Counted from the first letter of the stretch, positions 9,922 to 21,285 are shown. The stretch is 64,000 nucleotides of DNA from Hirsutella rhossiliensis (GCF_020360975.1 NW_025408667.1:7130001-7194000); one strand, 5' to 3'. Notes: generated by a model not told the origin, from the letters alone. Program-made: numbers and translations.

Positions 9922-11570
9922 ATGGAAAAGTTTCCCGACCACGTCGATGCGCCTTACATGGCCAATGGCTCCGCACGGGATCCCAGTCCTCCAAAGCCCC
10001 TGCCACCGCGTGGTCAGTCGCACGGAAACGGCAATGGCAATGGCAACAGCAGTGCCATGCTGTCGGACCGCTGGATGCCGACGCCGAGACGCGACGACGC
10101 ACACAGCGGTAGCCTCACCTGGTCGGCCTCCAGCAACGGTCGCAACCGCCAAAAGAGCCTGGGCGACGCATTCCGAACCATTCGCTCGAGAAATGGGAGC
10201 ATGAGCCAAAACGCCCATGAGATTGCCGACGCCCTGCGCGCGCCCGTCTCTCCAAAGCTCGTCGTGCGTCTCCTTGACTCTCCAAACACCGGGACTGCCC
10301 GTCTCGCTGGCCAGTGGCTAATATTCTTTTCAATGGACAGGTCCTCTGCTTGCTCTGGTACACGTCCTCGGCGCTGACAAACACGTCGTCCAAATCGATC
10401 CTCGTCGCTTTCGACAAGCCGGCAACTCTTACCCTCGTCCAATTCGGCTTCGTCTCGTCGCTCTGCATCCTCGTCGCCTGGCTGGCCAGCATCTTCCCAG
10501 TTCTACGCACCAAAATTGCCGTCCTCAGGCATCCCATTCGCCGGCCAAGCGTTCATGTCATCAAGAGCACGCTTCCTCTGGCCGCATTCCAGATTGGCGG
10601 TCACCTCCTGAGCTCGACTGCCACGGCAAAAATCCCAGTGTCCCTGGTCCACACCATCAAGGGTCTGTCACCAATGTTCACGGTTCTGGCCTACCGGATC
10701 TTCTACGACATCCGCTACCCCCAAGCAACATACCTGTCCCTGGTTCCGTTGACCATTGGCGTCATGCTCGCCTGTTCGGGCAAGTCGAGCTATGGGGGCC
10801 ACTTGATGGGCATCCTGCAGGCACTGATGGCGACCCTCATCTTTGTCACTCAAAACATCGTATCCAAGAAGATCTTCAACGAGGCAGCAAAGGCAGAGGT
10901 CGAGGCTCCCGGTGTGCAGTCCAAGAAACTGGATAAGCTCAACCTCCTTTGCTATTCCTCCGGCATGGCCTTTGTGGTGACTGGGCCCATTTGGTTTTGG
11001 ACCGAGGGCATCGGCGTCTTGGGAGACTTTTTGCACGACGGTGCAATAGACTTGAGTAACAACCCCCTAGCCATGGACCACGGTCGCTTGACCCTCGAGT
11101 TCATCTTCAACGGCGTCTTCCACTTCAGCCAAAACCTGCTGGCCTTTGTGCTGTTGTCCATGGTTTCCCCCGTCACGTATTCGGTTGCAAGTCTGATTAA
11201 GAGAGTCTTCGTCATCGTCTTAGCCATCTTCTGGTTCAGGAGTCCGACAACCCCCATTCAAGCTGTGGGCATTGCTCTGACCTTCTTGGGCCTATATCTC
11301 TATGACCGGACGAGCGAGAGCAACAAGGCCGACCGCAAAGCGCGCATGATGTCTCAGTTTCGCAGCGGATCGCCCCTGCTACCTCTTCAGGAAAAGCCCT
11401 CCAAGGCCAACGCCCAGAGCCCCAGTCCACTGGCGGATTCAAGTGTTCATCCCTACACAGAAGCTTACCTCGGCATGGCCCCAGCCGGCGAGGACTCGAA
11501 GAAGTCGGACGACAGGCTCGGCCGCAGTCGTTCGGGAAACAGCAGCAAAGGCTGGACACCGCGTCAATGA
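9922..11570 (+). CDS. Triose-phosphate-transporter (TPT/DUF250) family membrane protein, SLY41-like
   Basis: This is a multi-spanning drug/metabolite-superfamily protein, probably in the ER or Golgi membrane. Exon 1 is 9922-10263 and encodes a hydrophilic Gly/Asn/Ser-rich N-terminus of about 114 residues. A 77-nt intron (10264-10340; GTGCGT donor, GCTAAT branch, GGACAG acceptor) joins SPKLV to VLCLLWYTSSAL in phase 0, giving about 523 aa. Family features include LLWYTSSALTNTSSKSIL, PVSLVHTIKGLSPMFTVL, and the late KRVFVIVLAIFWFRSP-type segment ending in LGLYLYDR. About ten hydrophobic segments are visible. The C-terminal tail is Ser/Lys-rich and cytosolic-looking. The SLY41 link rests on overall pattern only, and the transported substrate is unknown. 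An alternative donor at 10261 would remove one residue. Confidence 0.85.
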
Positions 11571-12021
11571 AACAGATTTCGAAAACAGAAGTGATGACGG
11601 GGACACGACGCCGCAACGCCGGACATCAATGCCCCTTTCTCACTAATGCGTTGGACAAGAGGGCAAATCTCGCCTCGGCCGAGATCCTATCGTCCTTTTC
11701 TAGACAACTTTTCATAATCCACAACGGCATCTAGAGGTGGGAGTCTTGGGCATCGGAAGCGGGTTTCTGGCGTTCTTTGCGGTGGGATAACCGCGGCCCT
11801 CGTGTGCACAGGGCTTGAAAGGTCATCGGCCACGTGTAGTATGGCGTGATGTGTTTTGGGAAGTTGGACAACTTGTTGGCCACTTCAGATGGGTTAACGA
11901 TGTATATAATTCACATGCGATTCCTCGTGAGCTCTATTGGAGATATGATCTGGCACTTTATCTCTTCATTCTCTGGCCTTCGTGGAGCGAAAGGTGCTTG
12001 ATGACTAGGCGACGCCCACTT
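11571..12021. other. Convergent intergenic region (transporter / ORC5)
   Basis: About 450 nt lie between two gene ends. The stretch around 11870-11950 is relatively AT-rich. The long plus-strand frame that runs from here into ORC5 is treated as an antisense shadow. Confidence 0.5.
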
Positions 12022-13686
12022 CTATTCAATGAGCCACTCCTCAACCTCGACGCCCAAACTTCTCCCAATGCCCCTGACGACCTCCCAGCTCGCGTTGATC
12101 CTCCACTTGCCCGCCCTGTCCGTGACGTCTCCCGACCCCACCCGGACGAGCAGCCGCAGACTTGCCAGCGTCGCCATAGCCATGCCCACGTCTCCGTCGA
12201 GGCCGGCTATGCCGACCGAGCTGCCCTCGGGGGCCCACTCGCCGCGGACGGCCTCGAAGATGGCCAACATGCGCTCAAGGACAAAGGCGTGCGCGCCGAG
12301 CAGCTTGCGGGCAATCTTGCGGTGCTTGGTCCGCGCGGTGCCGCGGGACGAGGCGGCGCCGGCGACGAAGCCCCCGCCGCGGCGGCGCTTGCGGCCGTGG
12401 TGGTGGGTCGAGAAGAGGGTCAGGTCATGGCGAGTGGCGTTGTGGGAGGCGAGGTAGGCGGCCAGGAGAAGCAGCCGGGCAACGACGGGGAGCAGGCCGA
12501 CGAGCTCGGCCGCCACGGGGGCGGCGGCTGCAGGCGAGGGCGGCGGGGCAGAGCACGTAGATGGCTGCCAGACACCGGCGGCGGGGCGTACGGAGACGAT
12601 GCTGGGGTTGAGCAGCGACTCGTCCTGGAAATGGATCCTGGCGGCGACGAGCAGCTTGGAAAAGTCCTTGGCGGCGTGCGTGCCGGCGACGACGGGCGCC
12701 GTGAAGCGCGGCCACAGGGCGCGGCAGCTACGGCGGAACGAGGGCAGCGTGCGAGACGCGGAGCGGACGAGGGCATCGTGGATGGCGGCGCAGAAGCGCG
12801 TCCACAGGTCCGACGTCTCCTGCTGCGTCGTGCCTGCGACCGGCGCGGGGGGCGTCAGCGCCAGGATGCGCACGAACTCGGGCTTGGTGTAGGGGGGGAA
12901 GTGCAGGTGGGCCGAGGCCGAGGTTTGCAGGAACCCGGCCGGAGGGGCGGTGACGACGAAGACGCAGATGAGGCATGGTATCTGCCCTGGTGGTCAGTTT
13001 CGAGGGCTCGAGTCCCGCCGGCATCGTCTGTCTGGCTAGACAGGTCGAGCATCTCCGGCCCTGATGAAGGGGGGAGGGGAGGGCGACGCACAATCTCGGA
13101 CATGCGAGCCAGGGCCGGTAGCAGCGTGGGCGGCGCATCCCTCTGCCTGTCAATGGCATCGAGCACCAGCACAAACCTCCACCGCGCATCCCGCGCCGGG
13201 ACGCCGAGCATCGTGGCCAGCGCAACGGCCAGCTGGGCCAGCGTCTCGCACCGCCGGCCAACGTCGTCGTGGCTGTTGAGCCTCGCAGCCACGGCGGCGA
13301 CGATGCGCTCAAACAGGTGCCGCCCCGTGATGCACTGCGAGGCGTTGACAAAGGCGTACTCGATGGCGCCGCGCGTGTCCGGGTGTGCCGCAATCCGCGG
13401 CATCAGCGCCCTCGCAACGGCCGACTTGCCCGTCGCCTCGGTCCCGTGCAGGACAATATTGCGGCAAGGCGCTGCGTCGGGCTGTGCGGTGTATGACGGT
13501 TAGCGAGACAGGCTCACCCGCAGCGGCATTGGAGGCCTCGTGAGGGGGTGTTCGAGGTTCTGGAGAGGGACGCGAGCGTACATGGACCAGAGTGGCCAGG
13601 GCGCGCATCTGGTGCTCGCGCCCCGGGAAGCTCTGCTGGACATCGGGGGGGACGATGTCGTCTGGAAGGTGAAAGAGAGATCCCAT
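12022..13686 (-). CDS. ORC5: Origin recognition complex subunit 5
   Basis: This is an AAA+ subunit of the replication initiator. Three exons are read on the minus strand: 13518-13686, 13092-13471 and 12022-12981, total 1509 nt, 502 aa (typical ORC5 is about 435-480). Intron 1 (13472-13517, 46 nt) is very short, with donor GTGAGC and a downstream CGCAG acceptor that is needed to keep frame. Intron 2 (12982-13091, 110 nt) joins ARMSEI to IPCLICVFVV in phase 0. The N-terminal FPGREHQMRAL motif is diagnostic. Walker A is HGTEATGKS at residues 65-73, and the Walker B region is FVLVLDAID. A C-terminal winged-helix-like segment ends EVEEWLIE. It is convergent with the transporter and upstream of Mus7 on the same strand. 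Confidence 0.92.
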
Positions 13687-14122
13687 GGCTGCGTTGCCTT
13701 GCTGCTACATTTCCGGTTCAGCAGCGGTCGAGGACGGCGGCGCGCGATGGCCAAGAATCACGGGCCTCGCATGGCATTGGCCGGTTGCAAGCTTGTCGTC
13801 CATGGCGAAACGCGTCGCATGCTTTGAGTGTACGTACCCCGGCTTCTTCTTAGGGGCTACTAGACATGGCCTACCCTGGACAATTGTAAAAGCCATGGTA
13901 GATACGCCATTTAATTACCATCTACTTGCACAAAACACCGCTCTTGTAAACCCACACCACTGCTGCAGCGTAGCAGATTTCCACTAGGCCTCATCGTATT
14001 GCCCAATCCAAGCAACGGGAGAAACGCCTGTAATGGCACTCAAACTCCATCAGAATACCGCGGCGACTGTGGTCTAGCTCTAAGCAAACCCCCTTTAACA
14101 ACGCCAGGCTGCCCCCATGCTT
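13687..14122. other. Intergenic region between Mus7 3' end and ORC5 5' end
   Basis: About 440 nt contain the ORC5 promoter and the presumed 3' UTR of the Mus7 gene. No element stands out. Confidence 0.5.
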
Positions 14123-17100
14123 TCAAAACACAACGCTCTCCAACTGCTCTACCAGACAATCAACTCCGTACACCCTCTGCCACCACCAACGCCATTCCCG
14201 TATTCGCCCGTCAATGTCCTTGAGCATGTCCTTTGTATCCCACGGCGGAATCTCCGTGCCTTGCACCGACACAGCTCCTCGCCTGTTAATCCCCGGCGTC
14301 TGGATCGAGATGGTCTGCGCCGTCACGATCCAACTCTTCTCAATGTCCTGCACAATGTTCTCCGTGAAGTTTCGTACCTCGGCGTCAAATCGAATTTCTT
14401 CAAAGGGCGCTTCCCCGAGCCCTGCACAGAGTCGAGCTGGCTCCACTGTCCTGTCCTCAGTCCGCAGCAGGTGCTCCAGATAAGTCTCCGCGGTCGACAC
14501 AAACTCCCACAGGCGCCCGAGAGTCCTGGAGAGGGCCTTCCACACTGGAGACTGGATACCTGACGCAGAAACGGCGTAGATGGATGGCCAAAGCATATTC
14601 AGAGTGGCCATGGTCTGCCGCACCGCATGCAACTGCGGACCACCCAATGCAGTGCTGCTTCGTGACACGTTGAACAAGCCCTCGACAGCGGCACGTGTCA
14701 GCACGTCGACAAGGGGCAAGTCGTTCTCGCCGAGCTCATGAACAGCCGCCTTCTTCGCAAATACCAGCCGCAACGCCTCTGCATAGATATCCAGCAGCGG
14801 AAAGGCAGCGCTGCTTTGGAAGCAAGCCCTGACAATGGCTGGAAGCATCTTTCCGAGAACAAAGTCGACGATGCCCGGATTCTTCATCCCCCTTCGCAGC
14901 ATGACGACCTCTTCCCTCAGCTTGTCGTTGATTATCGCAAACTTGATGTTGTTGAAGAGGAGGAAGAAGAGCTGCTGACTGCTCCTGCCGTCGCCCTCTC
15001 TAAGCCGCAGCCCGTATGAAATCAACCCTGCCACCTGAAGGTTAGGATCTTGGACCGAGGGAGAGTATTCCTTGCTGATCTGCAAGAAAAAATTGTCGAC
15101 GGCGCAAATATCTGATCCATGCGTCTTGATGAGCGAAACGATGCTCTGCACAAACGTGACGTAGCTACCGTGGCCTGAAGCCTCGCGAGACATGGTCGCC
15201 AAGTCACCCTTGATTTGTTCCATGAGCAGCTTCAGCGTTCTTGAGGATTCCGCCATCAGGACTTTTTGCAGCGACGGGCCGGCATCTCGAATCGATCGAC
15301 GCATGTTCGAGATGACATACTCAAACAGGTCCCGGCTCGTACCGTAATCTGCTTGGACCGTCAATCCCTCGACGGTTTGGGGCACCAAGCCTTTGTCTTG
15401 ACGATGGAGTTCCTGCGCAAGCTGCATCTCGTATCCTAGGTATTCCCTCGGCTTTACGAGCGACAGGGCCCAGACCTCGGATAGACTAAAGTCGCCGTCG
15501 GAAAAGTCGTCCCACCCGCACCCGAGAAGAGTCGATATGAAGAGAACCAGACTTCGACGCTGATCAAGTCCCAACTTATAGGGGGGTCCGTCAAACAAGC
15601 CGTACTTGCCAGCTTGGAACATGTCCGACAAGCGCATAACACCAGCGCTCATGAACCTGGCGCCCATCCTGGCAGACAACGTCACAATGTGTTCCAGGCA
15701 GTTGGCCTTGTCCAAGTTCGCCATCGCCGAGACAGCTCTGCTCCTTCGACAGGACAGCACACATCTTGCCATGGAAAAGAAGCTCCGCGAAATGTCTTGA
15801 TCCACAAGAAGGAGCGCATCGTCTGCCTGTGCGGAGTTCAGAATCTGGCTTTCACTCTGCTGACTCTCTTCCGCCTCTTTGAACCCGTCGATTCTGCTGA
15901 GAAATATATCTAGGGTTCCGAGAGCCGCCTGCAGCACCCCCCAGTCTAGTGCGGGAGGAGCAACGGCAAAGTGCTTAAAAATACTCTGCAGTTGCAGTGT
16001 GTTGAGGGCAAACGTTGCCGCTTCCAAATCAGGAGTGTGCCTCATGACGTCTAGCGACGCAGCAGCACACGCATACAATACGTCCATGACAGCCGCTTTG
16101 TTCATCGAGATGGTAGCTTGAATTACCTCGTCGCTGATTGATTTGGTGACATCTTGCGCCAGCGATAGGGCCTGCTGCTGGACGACGGACGCCACCGAGT
16201 CGAACTGTCGCAGCACCTGCTGAAAGAACATGTTACGCCACTGAATGAAAGGCTTCAAAGACTGTACTGCTTCTCCGGATGCGACAACAAAGCGTGCGAG
16301 CTGGTTCCAACAGCGAACGTTGATTAGACACGCTTCCTTGTGGGAGCTTGCCGGGGCGACGAGCCGCTCAATGAGGTTTGCTGGCGGCCGAATTTCTGGC
16401 GGAGACGCCCAAAACAAGGTGCCAAGGAGATCGTGGTGATTTCTCAAGGCAGCTAGGTCGCGGGAGAGGACGTTTTGCTCCTTGAGGTGCTGTCGGTTGT
16501 GGTTCGGGATCGTTCTGGCAACCAGGTTGCGCACATCCTTGACCGCCCCAATTCCTTTGAGCTTTTGAATGCTGAGGGCGACGAGCTTCAGGAAGACGTG
16601 GAAACACATATCGTCCGGCTCAATGTCTAGCGTCGGACGCCGGACAAGCTCCTCTAGAAAGCGCGGAGATTTGTAGACCTCCTCGTTGCGAAGATGAGCG
16701 AAGTTTTGGGAGCCGAAGAAATCGAAAACAACCCCAATCACGGTCGCGGATCTTCGCCATCCCCATTGCTGAACGAGATAATGGCATCGGCCAACCAAGG
16801 CTCGGCAGTAGTTGTTGAAGCTCGGGGATTGTCGGGCGTTTTGCTGATAAAGGTAGAACACACGCTTCAATAGCTTCTGTGGGATTATCCAGCCGTCACT
16901 TGCTGGATCGAATCGTTGGCCGGGGATGATGACTCCCAAGTTGTTGAACTCAGTCAATGGGAGGAGAGAAAACAGGTCTTCCCAGGAGTGTTCGAAATCG
17001 CGCGCGTCAACGCTCGATAAAACTTGCGGCGGTGTTATGGTCGCCTGCGCCAGCTCCCAAAACGAGGCTCGGGGAATTCGAGCAATCTCCAAGGTTTTCA

Positions 17101-20100
17101 TGACGACAACCCAGGAATGAATCACGGGACTGTCGTCTCTCAGCCCACGCTCTCTACAGCGTGGCATGCTGAGGTCATCGTACGACTTCCTGACCTGGGT
17201 CACCCCAAGGCCGGAGAGGACGGATAGCAATGTGTTGGCCATGATTTTTAAACAATCCTCGATTCGAAACAATTCGGCCATTGGCAATGGTCGAAAGCGG
17301 CAAATCTTGAGCACAACCAGGCACGCCAAAAGTAAGCGATCGTATACCTTCAAGGCCAGCTCGCGCTTGGTTTCCGGTCCTTGAGTGATTCGTTGAACCT
17401 GAGGTTTTATGCGCTCGTTGAAGGAGTGAAAGCACTCGTGTGCTCGCGCCACAAACGACTTGGCCTGCTCATCCTCAGTGAAACTTATCGAGTCCTTGAA
17501 GTAGGTCAAGATGAACATGGCAGCGGCGGCTGGCATTGACGAATCAGAGGGGTCGCTTTCCCCAGTGCCTCCAGACTCAATATGCTCCGCAACAAAGTCT
17601 AGGACGACGCCCAACTCCGAGGAAACCTTGGCGTCAAACAGACCCCATTTCAGAAACTGGCCACCCAAGTTGAAGGAGACACGGGGACGGGCATGCAGCA
17701 TCCTTTCGCAGAAACCGTCGCTCGAGCAAGATTCAATGACACCGCTGCCAATCAAGGTCGATTCATGGAAATAAACGCGAGCATCGAGAGGGAAAACTTC
17801 AAAGTGATGGGTATAACTTGTACCGTAAGGCCCCAGCCCGAGCACCTTGCCTTCCAGGCTATCTGCCCTGACGGGCTCAGGATCTGGAGAGTACTGTGAC
17901 GGGAGAGGATCGTTGGCGTGACTGTACTGCGGTGCTTCGAGGTCGACGCGACGTGGCCTGGTCCTTTTTCGGAAACCGGGTTTTCGACATGACCGCTCGT
18001 GGGACGTCTCATCGGAGGGGTTGGCAGTTCTGAGCGGGGTGTCAATGTCCTCGATAGAACCGGCTGCAGAATCCATTCGAGGCATCTTAAGATGCCGATC
18101 TCGATATAGACGGTCAAGGAGTCTCTTTCGCGCGTGAAAAGCAGCATTCGTCATCTGGCCATATTGCTCCAGTTCCAGCTGTGCCGGACGCGTAGGACCC
18201 AGACGGTGCTGTAGCATGCTGTTATCTGCCAGGCCTTGTTGCTCCGAGGGACTCGTACTGGAGCCTCCGGGTGTTCGGTAGCTGACAGACCCACCATTGG
18301 TGACGTGCTTGACAAGCTTGCGAGTGCTCGTCTTGAGTGGCTTATGGGAAGGCTTCGGTGCTGACCTATTTCCCGAGCCCTCGGCAAGGGGTAGCGCTGA
18401 GCGCGATTTCTGGGCGAGGGTGCTCGTGGCCGTGACTGATGGACGCTGCGGAATTGTCCCTGCCCTCCAGTGATGTAGTACTGACACTGCATCGATATGA
18501 TCTTGCCGTGTGGCGAGCTGAACGGTCTTCTTTCGTGGACTGGACCGACCTTTGTTCTGCCGCTTTTTAGCTGCACGAGCCGCGATTTTCAAGAAACGCG
18601 GAGCCCCGGGTTCGATGATGTCCAAGATGCTGAGACGAGGGGGTGGAGGCACGCGTGAAGTGGTTCCTTTCGTGCGGCTGGCCTTGGACCGCTTCCACTG
18701 CTTGTTGTCGGCCCGTCCAGTTGACAAATGTTCCCCCCTGAGGCTCGAGCCGCAGGATTTCTGCAACTGGATTGTGATCCTCGCCTGTTTCGGCCGGTTC
18801 TCTCGACGTGCGCCGGTAGAATCCTTCACAGCACTTGGCCGCTTGCGACTGCCGCGAATCGAATCTGGCAACTTGAGCTGACGTGATTTGGCTGGTCTTC
18901 CGGGTAGCATGAAGTCAATCTGGTCATCTTCCACTACCGACTCTTCATCGTCCAGAACAGTCTGTTTCGTTCGATCAATCCTTGGAGCGGGATCCATCGC
19001 TAACCTTGTCTGGTTGTGGAACTGGCCCTTAGTCTTCTTCGAGTGGTCCGGAGCGTCACTGTCGGACGATTCATCAAACAGAAATGGACTTGTGGTTGCG
19101 CCGGGCAAGGCTTGTCTTTTTTGCGCAATACCGCGTCGATTTTCTCGTTCGGGAGATGGATATCGCCGCTGCCTTGCCGCGTCCTTTTGGGCCTTGTTGC
19201 GATCCGACTGTTGATCAAGCCGCAACCAGGAAGCAGGAAGTACGCCTCGAATTCGGTGGCCCAGCTCATTCATAAGATCCGCATCACTTTCCGAGTCGCT
19301 CTCGAGAGAAGATATGTCTTGGGTCTCGAGAGGTTCGGGTGCCCTCTCCCTTGCGCATTCGTCACTGGATGAAATATCAACGACTTTATTTAGAGGTGGT
19401 AATGCTGGCGAAGATGATAGTTCGAAGGGGAGCGAGTAGTTCATAATGATTGGAGCAACGAGGGGGGAATTTGGCCGTGTCGAGGGCGCCGCATCGAGCT
19501 CCACAGGGTCGCTATCAACGACATTGAGCCTCCTCCGCTTTCGGATCGTCGAGGGCGGTTGTATGGCGTCTCGTTTCGATGCTCTATTCTCGGAGACAAG
19601 ACGCGGCGGCCGATTCATAAGCTCCTCCAAAGCAGGTAGGTCTTGATCGGGGACGCTCGTATTATCTGTCTCCCCCTGGGAGCTTACTGGGGTGCTGTTC
19701 CGGGCATGCTCATGTAGGGGGGACGTCTTCGGAGGGGAGGAGGGAGGGAAAGTAAATTCGTCCAATCTTTCCAAGGAATCTTCAAGGCTGTTCCGCTCAC
19801 CCTCGGAAAGTCGGACGCGTTGAGCGGAGTCCTGACTTGTGTCTTCGAATTCGCCGTCCGGTAAAGTATCCTCTCGCCTCAAAGTTGCGACTTCGACAGC
19901 CGCCCTCAGAGGCTTGACGCCGTGTTTCTTGAGAATTTTGCTGTAGCGGGCGTTCTCGAGCAGGTATGGGTGCTCCTGGATCGGTTTCCGCGGGCGCAAC
20001 AACCGTTCGTATCGGATGGCTGCTTGTTTAGCTTCATGGTGACTCCCGTCTTGGCCTGACTCCTGTCTCTGCGAAGCCTGTGCTGGAGCAGACGAATCTA

Positions 20101-20491
20101 TTTTGTCACACCGAGGACCACCATGTGGGCTTGAGTGTAGCCGGAAATTTAGCTGGCTGTTTCTGCCAAGTTCGGAAGAAAAGGCGTTTTTGACAGTTTT
20201 GCGGTTCAGGATGAGACTGCTGACGGGAGGAAGATCTTGGTCGCTGAGAGCCGAGGACAGCGGCGACGAGTCGAAAGCAGGGAGTGGTATGGGCGGCGCC
20301 GTCTCTTCGCCAGCAGTTCTGTGCCGTTGGTCTTGTTGAGAGCCAAGAAACTCCCATATGTCCGCTTCACGCTCGGCGGTGGCCGCATCGGCAGCAGGCA
20401 GCGGCAGATCGGTGCTGAATTCTTGGTTGTCGAAATCGTCGCCCTCCTCGTCCGAATCCGGGACCTCCCCCAGCTCTCTCCAGTTGGACAT
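14123..20491 (-). CDS. mus7: Mus7/MMS22 family DNA repair protein (2122 aa)
   Basis: This is the scaffold for the response to replication-fork damage. In yeasts Mms22/Mus7 acts with Rtt101-Mms1 cullin ligase and Rtt107. It is a single 2122-codon frame with no obvious intron. The N-terminus MSNWRELGEVPDSDEEGDDFD is characteristic of the family (short Trp motif followed by an acidic patch). Residues about 25-850 are disordered, with repeated acidic Ser clusters (DSDEE, SSDSDAPD), R/K-rich segments and many S/T-P sites that suggest phosphorylation control. The C-terminal half is a long alpha-helical region (for example VYDRLLLACLVVLKICRF, FLRNEEVYKSPRFLEEL-type segments), matching the Mus7/MMS22 domain. 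The protein ends DCLVEQLESVVF. Size and architecture fit the family. Individual protein contacts cannot be read from the sequence. Confidence 0.92.
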   Translation of the reverse strand: MSNWRELGEVPDSDEEGDDFDNQEFSTDLPLPAADAATAEREADIWEFLGSQQDQRHRTAGEETAPPIPLPAFDSSPLSSALSDQDLPPVSSLILNRKTVKNAFSSELGRNSQLNFRLHSSPHGGPRCDKIDSSAPAQASQRQESGQDGSHHEAKQAAIRYERLLRPRKPIQEHPYLLENARYSKILKKHGVKPLRAAVEVATLRREDTLPDGEFEDTSQDSAQRVRLSEGERNSLEDSLERLDEFTFPPSSPPKTSPLHEHARNSTPVSSQGETDNTSVPDQDLPALEELMNRPPRLVSENRASKRDAIQPPSTIRKRRRLNVVDSDPVELDAAPSTRPNSPLVAPIIMNYSLPFELSSSPALPPLNKVVDISSSDECARERAPEPLETQDISSLESDSESDADLMNELGHRIRGVLPASWLRLDQQSDRNKAQKDAARQRRYPSPERENRRGIAQKRQALPGATTSPFLFDESSDSDAPDHSKKTKGQFHNQTRLAMDPAPRIDRTKQTVLDDEESVVEDDQIDFMLPGRPAKSRQLKLPDSIRGSRKRPSAVKDSTGARRENRPKQARITIQLQKSCGSSLRGEHLSTGRADNKQWKRSKASRTKGTTSRVPPPPRLSILDIIEPGAPRFLKIAARAAKKRQNKGRSSPRKKTVQLATRQDHIDAVSVLHHWRAGTIPQRPSVTATSTLAQKSRSALPLAEGSGNRSAPKPSHKPLKTSTRKLVKHVTNGGSVSYRTPGGSSTSPSEQQGLADNSMLQHRLGPTRPAQLELEQYGQMTNAAFHARKRLLDRLYRDRHLKMPRMDSAAGSIEDIDTPLRTANPSDETSHERSCRKPGFRKRTRPRRVDLEAPQYSHANDPLPSQYSPDPEPVRADSLEGKVLGLGPYGTSYTHHFEVFPLDARVYFHESTLIGSGVIESCSSDGFCERMLHARPRVSFNLGGQFLKWGLFDAKVSSELGVVLDFVAEHIESGGTGESDPSDSSMPAAAAMFILTYFKDSISFTEDEQAKSFVARAHECFHSFNERIKPQVQRITQGPETKRELALKVYDRLLLACLVVLKICRFRPLPMAELFRIEDCLKIMANTLLSVLSGLGVTQVRKSYDDLSMPRCRERGLRDDSPVIHSWVVVMKTLEIARIPRASFWELAQATITPPQVLSSVDARDFEHSWEDLFSLLPLTEFNNLGVIIPGQRFDPASDGWIIPQKLLKRVFYLYQQNARQSPSFNNYCRALVGRCHYLVQQWGWRRSATVIGVVFDFFGSQNFAHLRNEEVYKSPRFLEELVRRPTLDIEPDDMCFHVFLKLVALSIQKLKGIGAVKDVRNLVARTIPNHNRQHLKEQNVLSRDLAALRNHHDLLGTLFWASPPEIRPPANLIERLVAPASSHKEACLINVRCWNQLARFVVASGEAVQSLKPFIQWRNMFFQQVLRQFDSVASVVQQQALSLAQDVTKSISDEVIQATISMNKAAVMDVLYACAAASLDVMRHTPDLEAATFALNTLQLQSIFKHFAVAPPALDWGVLQAALGTLDIFLSRIDGFKEAEESQQSESQILNSAQADDALLLVDQDISRSFFSMARCVLSCRRSRAVSAMANLDKANCLEHIVTLSARMGARFMSAGVMRLSDMFQAGKYGLFDGPPYKLGLDQRRSLVLFISTLLGCGWDDFSDGDFSLSEVWALSLVKPREYLGYEMQLAQELHRQDKGLVPQTVEGLTVQADYGTSRDLFEYVISNMRRSIRDAGPSLQKVLMAESSRTLKLLMEQIKGDLATMSREASGHGSYVTFVQSIVSLIKTHGSDICAVDNFFLQISKEYSPSVQDPNLQVAGLISYGLRLREGDGRSSQQLFFLLFNNIKFAIINDKLREEVVMLRRGMKNPGIVDFVLGKMLPAIVRACFQSSAAFPLLDIYAEALRLVFAKKAAVHELGENDLPLVDVLTRAAVEGLFNVSRSSTALGGPQLHAVRQTMATLNMLWPSIYAVSASGIQSPVWKALSRTLGRLWEFVSTAETYLEHLLRTEDRTVEPARLCAGLGEAPFEEIRFDAEVRNFTENIVQDIEKSWIVTAQTISIQTPGINRRGAVSVQGTEIPPWDTKDMLKDIDGRIREWRWWWQRVYGVDCLVEQLESVVF

Positions 20492-21082
20492 GTTCTCTGA
20501 TCGTCATTGCCTCATGCTGTCGTCGCAGGAGCTTCGGAAGGCGGCGAGGGTGACGAATATGTGAGAGGTGAAAGCGATTGCTGGTAGGCGTGGGCTTGGA
20601 TCTGGCGGATACTCGCGGGTAAAGCACCTTGCAAGGAGTGGCGCGGTTAGTGGAGAGGTACTCGGGGTACAAGCTTTGGATGTTTAGTTTACCACCCAAG
20701 AGTAGGTACCGATTGATAGGTAGGACTAATAAACGCGCTGCACTCGGCTGGGGAGACGCGTTCTGCGAAGACGCGTGGGAACCTGTCAGATTACTAAGCA
20801 AACCGACCACACTGGCGCCCACGTTGAGCTCCTCGTCCTCGAGTTAACAATTAACATGAGGATCGAGCAGCAGAACAAAATACATCTGCCCATCGAGTAG
20901 GCGCTCCATCACACTGCAGGCGGGTGCCTCATTATGGATTCATATTCCGGCATCTAATCCACTTAATAGGCCGACGTCGAAAATACGTACTTGCATTCTT
21001 CGCCTTTACACCTCCATTGGCACCAACCCAGGAGCGCTTCGCCTCTCGGAGGATTGACCAAAAGAAGTGAAGCTCGCCCGCC
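20492..21082. other. Divergent intergenic region (Mus7 / 42-aa gene)
   Basis: About 590 nt hold the Mus7 promoter and that of the small downstream gene. AGGTA-type elements occur at about 20702-20723 (AGTAGGTACC, GATAGGTAGG). No other gene was recognised. Confidence 0.5.
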
Positions 21083-21285
21083 ATGAGCGGCCTGCAGAAA
21101 GCATTTCCAGTCGCGCTCGCCATCTTTTGTGGCGTTCTTGGTGGTGCGACGAACCCGCATCCCCTTGCTCCTCTGCCGACACGCGATGGGCCAGAGGCGA
21201 CTGACTTCTTTGATCAGGGTACTACACTTTCCAGCCGATGCTTGCACCAGATAATCTTCCCCGAGACGATGGGGCCAAGGCGTAA
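21083..21285 (+). CDS. Small two-exon membrane peptide (42 aa)
   Basis: This gene is recoverable only after splicing. Exon 1 (21083-21143) encodes MSGLQKAFPVALAIFCGVLG. A 74-nt intron (21144-21217; donor GTGCGA, CTGAC branch near 21201, acceptor GATCAG) leads to exon 2 (21218-21285). Exon 2 encodes YYTFQPMLAPDNLPRDD and ends GAKA-stop. The total is 129 nt, exactly 43 codons. The peptide has one hydrophobic, Gly-containing helix and a short polar, acidic C-terminus. I recall similar short fungal proteins with a GV-x-G-YYTFQP junction, but cannot name the family. A mitochondrial or ER membrane location is a guess. The frame coherence across the intron and the clean stop argue that it is real. 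Confidence 0.62.

Noticed and set aside
11815..13503. 562-codon plus-strand open frame opposite ORC5
   Set aside because: It is antisense to three ORC5 exons that together restore a complete AAA+ protein. Its translation is Arg/Gly/Ala-biased with no domain, as expected of a GC-rich shadow frame.
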